Source: Capnocytophaga catalasegens
GTDB lineage: Bacteria > Bacteroidota > Bacteroidia > Flavobacteriales > Flavobacteriaceae
Assembly (NCBI RefSeq): GCF_026005215.1
Contig: NZ_BPMA01000016.1
Location: 102,242 to 166,241, forward strand
Direction of reading: 5' to 3'
Length of the DNA stretch: 64,000 nucleotides
The first letter of the stretch is position 1. Each line of letters opens with the position of its first letter. The notes below the pieces were generated by a model, which saw only the letters and a program-made list of their open reading frames with translations, had not been told where the DNA came from and searched no databases. Shown here piece by piece: positions 33,651 to 42,567 of the stretch. The translations under genes and the position numbers were made by a program.

Positions 33651-35705
33651 CTAACTTACTTGGCTTCCGTTAGTAATTTGTTCTGCATCAGGATTTATGA
33701 AAACATGATTACCATCTGGCGAAGTAGTCATTAGAATCATTCCTTGACTTTCTACTCCACGTAGTGTTCGCGGAGCCAAGTTGGCAAGTATAGTAACTTT
33801 TCTACCTACAATTTCTTCAGCGGAAAAACTCTGAGCAATTCCAGAGACAATAGTACGAATATCAATGCCCGTATCTACTTTAAGAATAAGTAGCTTGTCT
33901 GCTTTGGGCATTTTTTGAGCTTCCAGAATCGTTCCAATACGAATATCCATTTTAGCAAAATCATCATACGTAATGAGTTCTTTCTGTGGAGCAATTACGC
34001 TATCAGATTGTTTATTGTGTTGCTTCGTTGCTTCTAATCGGTTGAGTTGTTTTTCAATAGCATCATCTTCTATTTTAGTGAAAAGAAGTTCCGAAGGATT
34101 GATTAGATGTCCTTGCAAAAGCCGATTCTCTGAAACATTTTCCCACGAAAGATTTGTTTTCAGAGCAGAAAAATTCAACATTTTTTTGAGTTTTTCCGAA
34201 GTAAAAGGCAAGAAAGGTTCGCTCAAAATAGCTAATTCTGCTGCGATTTGTAAAGCTACAAAAATGATAGTTTTTACCCGTTCTGGGTCGGTTTTAATGA
34301 GTTTCCAAGGCTCTTCATCAGCCAAATATTTATTTCCTAAACGGGCTAAATTCATAAATTCTTGCAAGGCTTCACGAAAGCGATATTTCTCTATGGATTT
34401 TTCAATAATAGAAGCATAGCTACGCATTTCGTTAATAGTTTGATTATCAATATCTGTAAATGCGTTAGGAGAAGGAATAATTCCATTATAATATTTGTGT
34501 GTTAGAACGACAACTCGGTTGATAAAATTCCCAAAAACGGCTACCAATTCGTTGTTGTTTCGAGCCTGAAAATCTTTCCAAGTAAAATCATTATCTTTGG
34601 TTTCAGGAGCATTTGCTGTTAGTACATAACGAAGTACATCTTGCTGGTTTTCAAAGTCTTCTAAATATTCGTGTAACCAAACAGCCCAATTTTTAGATGT
34701 GGAGAGTTTATTTCCTTCTAAGTTCAAAAATTCATTGGCAGGTACATTATCTGGCAAAATATAACTTCCTTCAGCTTTAAGCATAGCAGGGAAAATTACG
34801 CAGTGAAACACGATATTATCCTTCCCGATAAAATGAACCAATTTTGTTTCATTATCTTTCCAATAAGGTTTCCAGTCTTTTCCCTGTCGTAACGCCCATT
34901 CTTTGGTTGATGAAATATATCCAATAGGGGCATCAAACCAAACGTACAGCACTTTGCCTTCTGCTCCTTGTACAGGTACAGGTATTCCCCAATCAAGGTC
35001 GCGCGTAACAGCTCGCGGTTTCAATCCATCATCAAGCCATGATTTTACTTGCCCATATACGTTGGGTTTCCAATCATTTTTATGACCATCCAGAATCCAT
35101 TTTCGCAAAAAAGCATCGTATCTTTCCAAAGGCAAAAACCAATGTTTAGTTTCTTTAAGCGTTGGTGTTGAGCCAGTTATTGTTGATTTTGGATTTATTA
35201 AATCAGTGGCATTGAGTGAAGTCCCACATTTTTCGCATTGGTCGCCATAGGCTTCCTCATTTCCACATTTTGGACATGTTCCGATAACGAATCGGTCAGC
35301 TAAAAATTGTCCTGCTTTTTCGTCAAAAAGTTGTTCGGTCGTCTCTTCAATAAAATCTCCATTTTCATAAAGTTTTTTAAAAAATTCGGAAGCTGTTTCA
35401 TAATGAATAGGCAAGGAAGTTCTTGAATAGTTGTCAAACGAAATACCAAAATTTTCAAATGATTTTCGGATAATACCATCGTACTTATCAATAACTTGTT
35501 GAGGTGTAATCCCTTCTTTTTTAGCTTTCATTGAAATGGCAACCCCGTGTTCATCACTTCCACAGATGAAGGCTACATCATTTCCTTTCAATCGCTGAAA
35601 ACGAGCGTAAATATCGGCAGGTATATATACACCCGCCAAATGCCCAATGTGTATAGGACCATTTGTATAAGGTAAAGCTGCTGTTATGGTGTATCTTTTA
35701 GACAT
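33651..35705 (-). CDS. metG: Methionyl-tRNA synthetase
   Basis: A 684-aa class I aminoacyl-tRNA synthetase charging tRNA-Met. [13 protein letters not shown] contains the HIGH motif, KLSTSKNW the KMSKS loop, and [18 protein letters not shown] the zinc knuckle. A C-terminal tRNA-binding (EMAP-like) domain ([21 protein letters not shown] to the end, ~110 residues) is fused, as in E. coli. The length is normal. It is monocistronic with its own -7 box. Confidence 0.97.
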   Translation of the reverse strand: MSKRYTITAALPYTNGPIHIGHLAGVYIPADIYARFQRLKGNDVAFICGSDEHGVAISMKAKKEGITPQQVIDKYDGIIRKSFENFGISFDNYSRTSLPIHYETASEFFKKLYENGDFIEETTEQLFDEKAGQFLADRFVIGTCPKCGNEEAYGDQCEKCGTSLNATDLINPKSTITGSTPTLKETKHWFLPLERYDAFLRKWILDGHKNDWKPNVYGQVKSWLDDGLKPRAVTRDLDWGIPVPVQGAEGKVLYVWFDAPIGYISSTKEWALRQGKDWKPYWKDNETKLVHFIGKDNIVFHCVIFPAMLKAEGSYILPDNVPANEFLNLEGNKLSTSKNWAVWLHEYLEDFENQQDVLRYVLTANAPETKDNDFTWKDFQARNNNELVAVFGNFINRVVVLTHKYYNGIIPSPNAFTDIDNQTINEMRSYASIIEKSIEKYRFREALQEFMNLARLGNKYLADEEPWKLIKTDPERVKTIIFVALQIAAELAILSEPFLPFTSEKLKKMLNFSALKTNLSWENVSENRLLQGHLINPSELLFTKIEDDAIEKQLNRLEATKQHNKQSDSVIAPQKELITYDDFAKMDIRIGTILEAQKMPKADKLLILKVDTGIDIRTIVSGIAQSFSAEEIVGRKVTILANLAPRTLRGVESQGMILMTTSPDGNHVFINPDAEQITNGSQVS

Positions 35706-35735
35706 TTTTTATGAAAAAAATTAAATTAGAGAGCA

Positions 35736-35743
35736 CAAAAATA
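35736..35743 (-). promoter_or_regulatory. Promoter -7 box of metG
   Basis: TATTTTTG on the minus strand matches TAnnTTTG, 30 nt before the ATG. The rest of the 282-bp gap is very AT-rich, with no other feature seen. Confidence 0.6.
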
Positions 35744-35954
35744 CATTATTTTTTAGAATTATCTTGAATACAAGATTGAAAATTGACTTCAAAAAAAATA
35801 AATTATTCTAAAACTAAATGTAAAATGATAATTATTAGTGTTTTATACAATTTTTTTCCTTTTGAAATGGGAATAAAATAAATTTTACGAAATAGATTTA
35901 GTGAAAATTACACATTTTTTAAAGAAAAATTTTTTTTTATAAAAAAATAAATAT

Positions 35955-35962
35955 TACATTTG
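35955..35962 (+). promoter_or_regulatory. Promoter -7 box of the first PAS gene
   Basis: TACATTTG matches TAnnTTTG, 25 nt before the ATG at 35988. Confidence 0.65.
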
Positions 35963-35987
35963 TGGCATTCAAAAAATCCTTAAAATT

Positions 35988-36521
35988 ATGAGTAATCAAC
36001 GTCCAACACCCATTGATAAGGAAGTGCAATGGGACAAAACAAAAACTATTATGAGTCGTACAGATGCAGCTGGTACGATTGATTATGCTAATCAGGTGTT
36101 TGTTGATGTTTGTGGGTATTCACAAGAAGAGTTAATAGGGCAACCACACAACATCATTCGACATCCTGATATGCCTAAGATAATTTTTAAAGTTTTATGG
36201 GATAATATTCAACAAGGCAAAAATTTTCATGCGGTAGCTAAAAACTTAGCTAAATCAGGAGAATATTATTGGGTAGTTACTGACTTTGATATTATCAAGG
36301 ATCCTATGGGACGAATTGTTAGTTATTTAGCTCGCCGAACTTCTGTTCCAACTGAAAGTGTTCAAAAATATATAGCACCACTATATCAAAAACTTTTACA
36401 AGCAGAACAAGTAGGAGGTATGGAAGCAAGTGCTAAATATTTGGAGCAGTTCTTGAAAGAAAATAATTTTTATGATTATATTGATTTTATAGAACATGCT
36501 ATATTAGAATTTAAAAAATAA
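35988..36521 (+). CDS. PAS-domain protein, Aer-like sensor without output domain
   Basis: A 177-aa protein with one PAS domain (residues ~15-120) of the type found at the N-terminus of the aerotaxis receptor Aer: DYANQVFVDVCGYSQEELIG, NIIRHPDMPK, and SGEYYWVVTDFDIIKD. In Aer this fold binds FAD and senses redox state. The remaining ~55 residues are helical (IAPLYQKLLQAEQVGG) with no kinase, HAMP or methyl-accepting domain. Flagellar chemotaxis is not expected in this lineage, so the output partner is unknown. It is a tandem paralogue of the next gene, with a separate promoter and a hairpin between them. Confidence 0.88.
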   Translation: MSNQRPTPIDKEVQWDKTKTIMSRTDAAGTIDYANQVFVDVCGYSQEELIGQPHNIIRHPDMPKIIFKVLWDNIQQGKNFHAVAKNLAKSGEYYWVVTDFDIIKDPMGRIVSYLARRTSVPTESVQKYIAPLYQKLLQAEQVGGMEASAKYLEQFLKENNFYDYIDFIEHAILEFKK

Positions 36522-36542
36522 ATTTTATTTTATTCTGAAAAT

Positions 36543-36600
36543 AATTCTACAAAATAAAATGTTAAATTTAAAATAAAAACATTTTTTATTTTGTAGAATT
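36543..36600 (+). terminator. Long hairpin between the two PAS genes
   Basis: A long A/T-rich stem pairs 36543-36563 with 36578-36600, about 21 bp with a 2-nt bulge. No T-run directly follows beyond TTAATTTTT. It is probably a terminator of the first PAS gene. Confidence 0.7.
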
Positions 36601-36612
36601 AATTTTTATACA

Positions 36613-36620
36613 TATATTTG
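36613..36620 (+). promoter_or_regulatory. Promoter -7 box of the second PAS gene
   Basis: TATATTTG matches TAnnTTTG, 28 nt before ATG 36648, and excludes the in-frame upstream start at 36618. Confidence 0.65.
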
Positions 36621-36647
36621 CAACCAAATAATATAAAATATATTTTT

Positions 36648-37163
36648 ATGAGCACACCTATAAATAAAGAAGTTGCTTGGGATAAATCCAAAACAATTAT
36701 GAGTAAAACTGATGCTGCGGGTAATATTGAGTATGTAAATCAAGTATTTATGGACGTATCAGGTTATACAGAGGCAGAGTTGATTGGAAAGCCTCACAAT
36801 GTAATTCGTCACCCCGATATGCCAAAGACAATCTTTAAAATATTATGGGATAATATCAAACAAGGTATAAATTTCCACGCAATTGTTAAGAATATGGCAA
36901 AATCAGGGGAATACTATTGGGTTATTACTGATTTTGATATTATCAAAGATCCAACAGGACGTATCATTAGTTATATGGGACGTAGAACTTCTGTTCCTAC
37001 GCAAACTATTGAAAAATATATAACACCTTTGTACCAAAAGATAATCCAAGTAGAACAAGCAGGAGGTATTGAAGCAGGTGAAAAGTTCTTTGAACAATTC
37101 TTAAAAGAACAAGGTAAAGATTATCTAACTTATATAGAAGATGTTATCTTAGAATTCAAATAA
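36648..37163 (+). CDS. PAS-domain protein, second Aer-like paralogue
   Basis: A 171-aa PAS-only protein roughly 70% identical to its upstream neighbour throughout, including NxIRHPDMPK and SGEYYWVxTDFDIIKDP, and the helical tail (ITPLYQKIIQVEQAGG). Duplication followed by divergence is clear. Each copy retains its own promoter and terminator, so they can be expressed under different conditions. The N-terminus shares INKEVAWDKSKTIMS with the first copy. The cofactor (FAD, haem or none) and partner are unknown. Confidence 0.88.
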   Translation: MSTPINKEVAWDKSKTIMSKTDAAGNIEYVNQVFMDVSGYTEAELIGKPHNVIRHPDMPKTIFKILWDNIKQGINFHAIVKNMAKSGEYYWVITDFDIIKDPTGRIISYMGRRTSVPTQTIEKYITPLYQKIIQVEQAGGIEAGEKFFEQFLKEQGKDYLTYIEDVILEFK

Positions 37164-37196
37164 AAGGGATATTTTTTTTAAAATTTATTTTATTCT

Positions 37197-37230
37197 CAAA
37201 GTTGCCTAAAAAAGCAACTTTGATTGTTTT
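37197..37230 (+). terminator. Terminator of the second PAS gene
   Basis: A 9-bp stem CAAAGTTGC/GCAACTTTG (37197-37205 with 37214-37222) is followed by a T-rich stretch. Confidence 0.78.
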
Positions 37231-37274
37231 TATAAATCAACGAAAAAAAATTTGTTAGTTTCAAAATAAAATTA

Positions 37275-37282
37275 TATCTTAG
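37275..37282 (+). promoter_or_regulatory. Probable promoter -7 box of gltA
   Basis: TATCTTAG is a one-mismatch variant of TAnnTTTG, 25 nt before the ATG. Confidence 0.5.
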
Positions 37283-37307
37283 CCGGACTGATATTAAATA
37301 TTTTTTT

Positions 37308-38591
37308 ATGGATGAAAAAGCAAAATTAATTGTTGATGGTAAACAATATGAATTTCCGATTATTATAGGAAGTGAAGGAGAAAAAGGGATTGATATTGAC
37401 AAATTGAGATCTTTAACAGGTTATATTACACTCGATTCTGGATATAAAAATACAGGAGCTTGCCAGAGTAAAATTACTTTTTTAGATGGTGAAAAAGGAA
37501 TTTTAAGATATAGAGGGTATAATATTGAAGATTTAGCACAAAAAGCAACATTTTTAGAAGTAGCATATTTGCTTATTTTTGGAGAGTTACCTAATCGAAC
37601 AGAGTTAGAGAAATTTGAAAATACGATTCGCAAATACTCTCTTGTACACGAAGAAATGAAAACCATTTTAGATGGATTTCCTAAATCGGCGCATCCGATG
37701 GGAGTTTTGGCTTCGCTTACAAGTGCATTAACTGCTTTTAATCCTAAATCGGTTGATGTAACGTGCGAAAAAGATGTGTATGAATCTGTTTGTAAAGCCA
37801 TGGGTAAGTTTTTAGTATTGGCTACGTGGGTTTATCGTAAGAGGGAAGGTTTCCCACTTAATTATTATGATAATTCGATAGGGTATATTGAAAATTTCTT
37901 ACGATTAATGTTTGAAATTCCTACTGAAAAATATAGAATGAATCCTAAGATGGTTAGCGCTCTTAATAAATTGCTTATTTTACATGGAGATCACGAGCAG
38001 AATTGTTCTACATCTACCGTAAGATTAGTGGGGTCTTCACATGCTGGTTTGTTCGCAACCATTTCTACGGGTGTATCTGCACTTTGGGGACGTCTTCATG
38101 GAGGCGCTAATCAAGCTGTTATTGAAATGTTAGAGGACATCTATGCTGATGGGGGAGATGTACAAAAATATGTTCGTAAAGCAAAGGACAAAGATGATCC
38201 ATTCCGACTTATGGGATTTGGGCATAGAGTATATAAAAATTTTGACCCAAGAGCGACAATTATTAAACAAGCAGCTGATGATGTTTTACATTCGTTAGGA
38301 ATAGATGATCCGATATTCAACATAGCTAAACAATTGGAAAAAGTTGCTTTGGAAGACCCTTATTTTATTGAAAAAAAATTGTATCCAAATGTTGATTTTT
38401 ATTCAGGAATTATTTATAGAGCATTTGGTGTTCAGTTAGAAATGTTTACCGTGATGTTTGCTGTGGGACGTCTTCCTGGTTGGATAGCACAATGGAAAGA
38501 AATGCGTCAAAGTAATGAACCAATAGGTCGTCCAAGACAAATATACACAGGAGCTTCATATCGTCCTTATGTTGATTTAGATAAACGATAA
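37308..38591 (+). CDS. gltA: Citrate synthase
   Basis: A 427-aa type II citrate synthase that condenses acetyl-CoA and oxaloacetate. Active-site blocks are HGDHEQNCSTSTVR (His), GRLHGGANQAVIEML (His) and the later GFGHRVYKNFDPRA plus the catalytic Asp in YPNVDFYSG. The N-terminal ~45-residue domain with DKAKLIVDGK-like strands and the length are typical of Gram-negative hexameric enzymes. Monocistronic. Confidence 0.97.
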   Translation: MDEKAKLIVDGKQYEFPIIIGSEGEKGIDIDKLRSLTGYITLDSGYKNTGACQSKITFLDGEKGILRYRGYNIEDLAQKATFLEVAYLLIFGELPNRTELEKFENTIRKYSLVHEEMKTILDGFPKSAHPMGVLASLTSALTAFNPKSVDVTCEKDVYESVCKAMGKFLVLATWVYRKREGFPLNYYDNSIGYIENFLRLMFEIPTEKYRMNPKMVSALNKLLILHGDHEQNCSTSTVRLVGSSHAGLFATISTGVSALWGRLHGGANQAVIEMLEDIYADGGDVQKYVRKAKDKDDPFRLMGFGHRVYKNFDPRATIIKQAADDVLHSLGIDDPIFNIAKQLEKVALEDPYFIEKKLYPNVDFYSGIIYRAFGVQLEMFTVMFAVGRLPGWIAQWKEMRQSNEPIGRPRQIYTGASYRPYVDLDKR

Positions 38592-38610
38592 ATGTATTCT
38601 GAATTCTTTA

Positions 38611-38639
38611 AAGTCCTATTTTAAGATAGGACTTTTTTA
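38611..38639 (+). terminator. Terminator of gltA
   Basis: A 9-bp stem AAGTCCTAT/ATAGGACTT (38611-38619 with 38626-38634) is followed by TTTT. Confidence 0.88.
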
Positions 38640-38711
38640 TTGCTAATAATTTAAATTAGATATATTTTGCCTATTTTAATAATAAACTGATAATCTTTTT
38701 AAAAAAAATTG

Positions 38712-38719
38712 TACTTTTG
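38712..38719 (+). promoter_or_regulatory. Promoter -7 box of topA
   Basis: TACTTTTG matches TAnnTTTG, 18 nt before ATG 38738. Confidence 0.7.
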
Positions 38720-38737
38720 CCCCCAAATCAAAATACA

Positions 38738-41242
38738 ATGGCAAAGAATTTAGTAATTGTAGAGTCGCCCGCTAAGGCTAAAACTATCGAAAAATTTTTA
38801 GGGAAAGATTTTAAAGTAATGTCAAGTTATGGACATATATCAGACCTACCCACTCGAGAATTGGGAGTTGATATTGAGAATGATTTCAAACCTAAATATC
38901 AGATTTCTTCGGACAAAAAAGAATTAGTAAAAACGTTAAAAGAAGAAGTTAAAAAAGTTGATACCGTTTGGCTTGCTTCTGATGAGGACCGAGAAGGAGA
39001 AGCCATTTCTTGGCATTTGGCAGAAGCATTGAAATTGGACAAAAATAAAACCAAACGCATTGTTTTTAATTCGATTACTAAATCGGCAATAGACAAAGCA
39101 ATTGCCAATCCGCGTACGATAGATTATAACTTAGTAAATGCTCAACAAGCTCGACGCGTACTAGACCGATTGGTAGGATATGAACTTTCGCCTGTACTTT
39201 GGAAAAAAGTTAAAAAAGGGCTTTCGGCAGGTCGTGTACAGTCTGTTTCGGTACGACTTATTGTAGAAAGAGAGCGCGAAATACAAGATTTTAAAACCGA
39301 ATCATCTTATAAAATAACAGCAGATTTTGTTAATTCCCAAGGAAAAATAATCAAAACTAAACTTGTTAAATCATTTGCAACGAAAGAAGAGGCTGAAAAA
39401 TTTTTATCCAAAAATATGGGAGCTACATTCTCAGTAGCAGATTTAGAAACAAAACCTGCAAAAAAATCGCCCGCACCTCCATTTACAACCTCTACATTGC
39501 AACAAGAGGCTTCACGCAAGTTATATTTTTCGGTAAGTAAGACAATGCAAATGGCTCAGCGTTTGTATGAATCAGGATTGATAACTTATATGCGTACTGA
39601 TAGTGTAAATCTTTCGCAAGAAGCTATTGATTCGGCACAAAAGGAAATCATCTCTTCATATGGAAAAGAATTTAGCAAACCTCGTCAATTCACAGCCAAT
39701 GCCAAAGGAGCTCAAGAGGCTCACGAAGCTATTCGTCCAACAGATATGTCTGTAAGCTCTGTGAAAATTGACCGAGATCAGGCTCGATTGTATGAATTGA
39801 TTTGGAAACGAACTATTGCTTCACAAATGAGTGATGCTGAGCTTGAACGAACACAAGCTAAAATAAAAGCAGATAAACATTCTGAGCAATTTGTTGCCAA
39901 TGGAGAAATTATTAAGTTTGAAGGGTTCTTGAAGGTATATCTTGAAAGTTTTGATGATGATGAAGAGGAACAAGAGGGTATTTTACCTACGCTTTTTGTA
40001 GGTGAAAGTATGACTAATAAGAATATTACAGCCACAGAGCGTTTTACTCGCCCACCATTTCGTTATACAGAAGCTTCATTGGTTAAAAAATTAGAAGAAT
40101 TGGGCATAGGGAGACCTTCGACCTATGCGCCTACTATTTCTACGATTCAAAACAGAGGTTATGTGGAACGAAGTAATATTGAGGGTGAAAATCGTCTGTA
40201 TAATCAATTGATTTTGAGCAATAATCAAATAAAAGAAAAAACTTTGTCTGAAACTACAGGTACAGACAAAGGTAAGTTGATACCTACAGATATAGGTATG
40301 GTAGTGAATGATTTTTTGATGGCAAATTTTGATAATATAATGGATTATCATTTTACAGCAAAAGTCGAAGAATCGTTTGATGATATTGCTACAGGAAAAG
40401 AAAATTGGACAGATATGATGCGTAATTTTTATACGCATTTTCATCCTACAGTACTTGATGTAGAGAAAAATGCAGAACGTGAGACTGGAGAACGCTTTTT
40501 GGGTACAGACCCTACAACAGGTAAACCGATAAGTGTACGTTTGGGGCGTTTTGGAGCAATGGTACAAATAGGGTCAGTCGATGATGAAGAAAAACCTCGT
40601 TTTGCAAGCCTTCCTCAAGGATTTTCTATTGAGACCATTACATTTGAAGAAGCAATAAAGCTATTTGAACTTCCTAAAAAACTGGGTGTTTATCATGGAA
40701 AAGAAGTAGAGTCTAACGTAGGGAGGTATGGTCCCTATATTCGCTTTGGGGAAAGTTTTATTTCTATCGGAAAAGATAAAGATGTTTTTGCCATAACATT
40801 AGATGAGGCAAAACAATTTATAGACGAAAAACTTAGAGCTGAAGCACCAATAGCCATTTACCAAGGAAAAGAAGTAACCAAGGGGAAAGGAAGGTTTGGA
40901 CCTTTTATCAAGTGGAATGACACATATATCAATGTGAATAAAAAATATGATTTTGATACACTTTCGCAAGCCGATGTTATAGAATTGATAGAAGAAAAAC
41001 TCAAAAAAGAGTCGGAAAAAGTTGTAAAAGAATGGGTTAATGAAGATATTCGGATAGAAAAAGCTCGTTGGGGCAGATATCATCTTATAAAAGGAAAGAC
41101 CAAAGTAGAACTTGGCAAAGAAACTGATATTGAATCTTTTACGTTAGAAGAAGCACAAAATTTACTTCTACCTAAAAAATCTACAACCAAAAGTACTTCA
41201 AAAAAAATATCAACAAAGAAAAAGGTGTCGACAAAAAAATAG
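38738..41242 (+). CDS. topA: DNA topoisomerase I
   Basis: An 834-aa type IA topoisomerase that relaxes negative supercoils. MAKNLVIVESPAKAKTIEKF opens the TOPRIM domain with DEDREGEAISWHL; the active-site Tyr is in ESGLITYMRTDS. The C-terminal third carries three or more repeats of the small GRFGP/GRYGP domain (GRFGAMVQIG, GRYGPYIRFG, GRFGPFIKWN) instead of zinc ribbons, and ends in a Lys/Ser/Thr tail (KKSTTKSTSKK), as usual in Bacteroidota. The start at 38738 agrees with the promoter; the TTG at 38717 overlaps the -7 box. Confidence 0.97.
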   Translation: MAKNLVIVESPAKAKTIEKFLGKDFKVMSSYGHISDLPTRELGVDIENDFKPKYQISSDKKELVKTLKEEVKKVDTVWLASDEDREGEAISWHLAEALKLDKNKTKRIVFNSITKSAIDKAIANPRTIDYNLVNAQQARRVLDRLVGYELSPVLWKKVKKGLSAGRVQSVSVRLIVEREREIQDFKTESSYKITADFVNSQGKIIKTKLVKSFATKEEAEKFLSKNMGATFSVADLETKPAKKSPAPPFTTSTLQQEASRKLYFSVSKTMQMAQRLYESGLITYMRTDSVNLSQEAIDSAQKEIISSYGKEFSKPRQFTANAKGAQEAHEAIRPTDMSVSSVKIDRDQARLYELIWKRTIASQMSDAELERTQAKIKADKHSEQFVANGEIIKFEGFLKVYLESFDDDEEEQEGILPTLFVGESMTNKNITATERFTRPPFRYTEASLVKKLEELGIGRPSTYAPTISTIQNRGYVERSNIEGENRLYNQLILSNNQIKEKTLSETTGTDKGKLIPTDIGMVVNDFLMANFDNIMDYHFTAKVEESFDDIATGKENWTDMMRNFYTHFHPTVLDVEKNAERETGERFLGTDPTTGKPISVRLGRFGAMVQIGSVDDEEKPRFASLPQGFSIETITFEEAIKLFELPKKLGVYHGKEVESNVGRYGPYIRFGESFISIGKDKDVFAITLDEAKQFIDEKLRAEAPIAIYQGKEVTKGKGRFGPFIKWNDTYINVNKKYDFDTLSQADVIELIEEKLKKESEKVVKEWVNEDIRIEKARWGRYHLIKGKTKVELGKETDIESFTLEEAQNLLLPKKSTTKSTSKKISTKKKVSTKK

Positions 41243-41245
41243 TAA

Positions 41246-41274
41246 AAAATCACTCGTAAAGAGTGATTTTTTTA
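41246..41274 (+). terminator. Terminator of topA
   Basis: A 10-bp stem AAAATCACTC/GAGTGATTTT with a 5-nt loop is followed by T residues. Confidence 0.88.
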
Positions 41275-41391
41275 TTAAAAAAATTCAGTAAAATAGAATG
41301 ATATTATTTGGATTTTCAAACTATTGGCATTGATAATTAAAGTTTAACAAAAATAAAACATTTTAGATATAACTTTCTTGAATATAAAAAG

Positions 41392-41399
41392 TATTTTTG
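41392..41399 (+). promoter_or_regulatory. Promoter -7 box of the exopolysaccharide operon
   Basis: TATTTTTG matches TAnnTTTG, 27 nt before the first gene at 41427. No other promoter is evident up to 49395. Confidence 0.65.
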
Positions 41400-41426
41400 C
41401 ACCCGAAATAGAAATTTGGGCTAATT

Positions 41427-42566
41427 ATGACTGATATTATTGCATATATTCAATATTATTTAGATAAAATAGGGCTATACCCATCTTCGCTTGGCGAAAT
41501 TTTTATATTTAATCTTCTGTTTTTACTTTTATTCATATTTAATTTTATATTTTTAGTTCTGAAATGGCATAAAAGAAGAAAAACAGCTAAAAGAAAATTA
41601 TATTTGCGAAAAGAATATGCCGAACGAATAACGCAAATATTACTTACCAAGCGCGATTTGGACAAAACAGAAATGTCTGATTACTTAGCAATGAATGCAG
41701 TTGATGGAAATTATAAAGAATTATTAACCAATTTGTTACTTGAAATTCTTGATCAATATAAAGTTATAAATAGAAGTAATTATAAAATGCTTTTGGAACG
41801 ATTAAAACTTAAAAAATATTGGGAAGATAAACTTCAATATGGTTCAAAGAAAATACGTGATAGAGCGCTTCGTAAAATAGGCGGTTTGAATATGGAAATT
41901 TCAGAATCTATTCTAATTCCTATTACGACAGTTAAAGATTCTATTTTGCGTAAAAGAGCTAGGAGTTTGTACTTATACATTAGTAAAAATAACCCGTTTA
42001 AGTTTTTTGATGAAGATTTTGATAGTCAGTTTTCACAATGGGATAGTATAGAAATTCATAGTATTTTGCAAAAAAAACCACGTAATACGATTCCTAATTT
42101 TATTCAATGGGTACAAGAACATAGTATTAGTGATGGGTTGAAATCATTTTTGGTATATGAAATAGCTCACTATCATCAAAAAGATTCTTTAGATAATTTG
42201 TTAAAAATGCTTGAAGGTAGTGAGGTAAAATTACGACAAAGTATTATTGATGCATTTGGGGTGTTTGGTTATCAGAAAGCGATCCCTGTATTATCTGCAA
42301 TGTATAACACTCAACCTTCTTCTATACAGCAAGCTATTTTGAGAGCTTTTGGTAATTTTAAACGAGAAGATGAATTATCTTTTATACAAAATGCTATTGA
42401 AACAGCGCATGATATGGATACACGCTTACAAGGATTGGAATCTTTGTACAATTATGGAAAAAGAGGAAGAGAAATATTCTATTTTTTGAAAGAAAAAGCA
42501 CAAAATGAACAAGAACTATTACCTTTTTTACATATTGAACATCCGTTGAACCAGAAAAAAAATTAA
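41427..42566 (+). CDS. Membrane-anchored HEAT-repeat-like protein of the EPS operon
   Basis: A 379-aa protein with one N-terminal membrane helix (~residues 23-47) and a long cytoplasmic helical part. Residues ~230-340 show HEAT/PBS-lyase-like helical pairs (LRQSIIDAFGVFGYQKAIPVLSAMYNTQPSSIQQAILRAFGNF). Such repeats bind proteins, so it may scaffold or regulate the GT2 synthase encoded 1 nt downstream. No enzyme motif is visible. It is the first gene of a five-gene operon and probably takes the place of an accessory subunit in this polysaccharide system (inference). Confidence 0.8.
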   Translation: MTDIIAYIQYYLDKIGLYPSSLGEIFIFNLLFLLLFIFNFIFLVLKWHKRRKTAKRKLYLRKEYAERITQILLTKRDLDKTEMSDYLAMNAVDGNYKELLTNLLLEILDQYKVINRSNYKMLLERLKLKKYWEDKLQYGSKKIRDRALRKIGGLNMEISESILIPITTVKDSILRKRARSLYLYISKNNPFKFFDEDFDSQFSQWDSIEIHSILQKKPRNTIPNFIQWVQEHSISDGLKSFLVYEIAHYHQKDSLDNLLKMLEGSEVKLRQSIIDAFGVFGYQKAIPVLSAMYNTQPSSIQQAILRAFGNFKREDELSFIQNAIETAHDMDTRLQGLESLYNYGKRGREIFYFLKEKAQNEQELLPFLHIEHPLNQKKN

Positions 42567-42567
42567 A

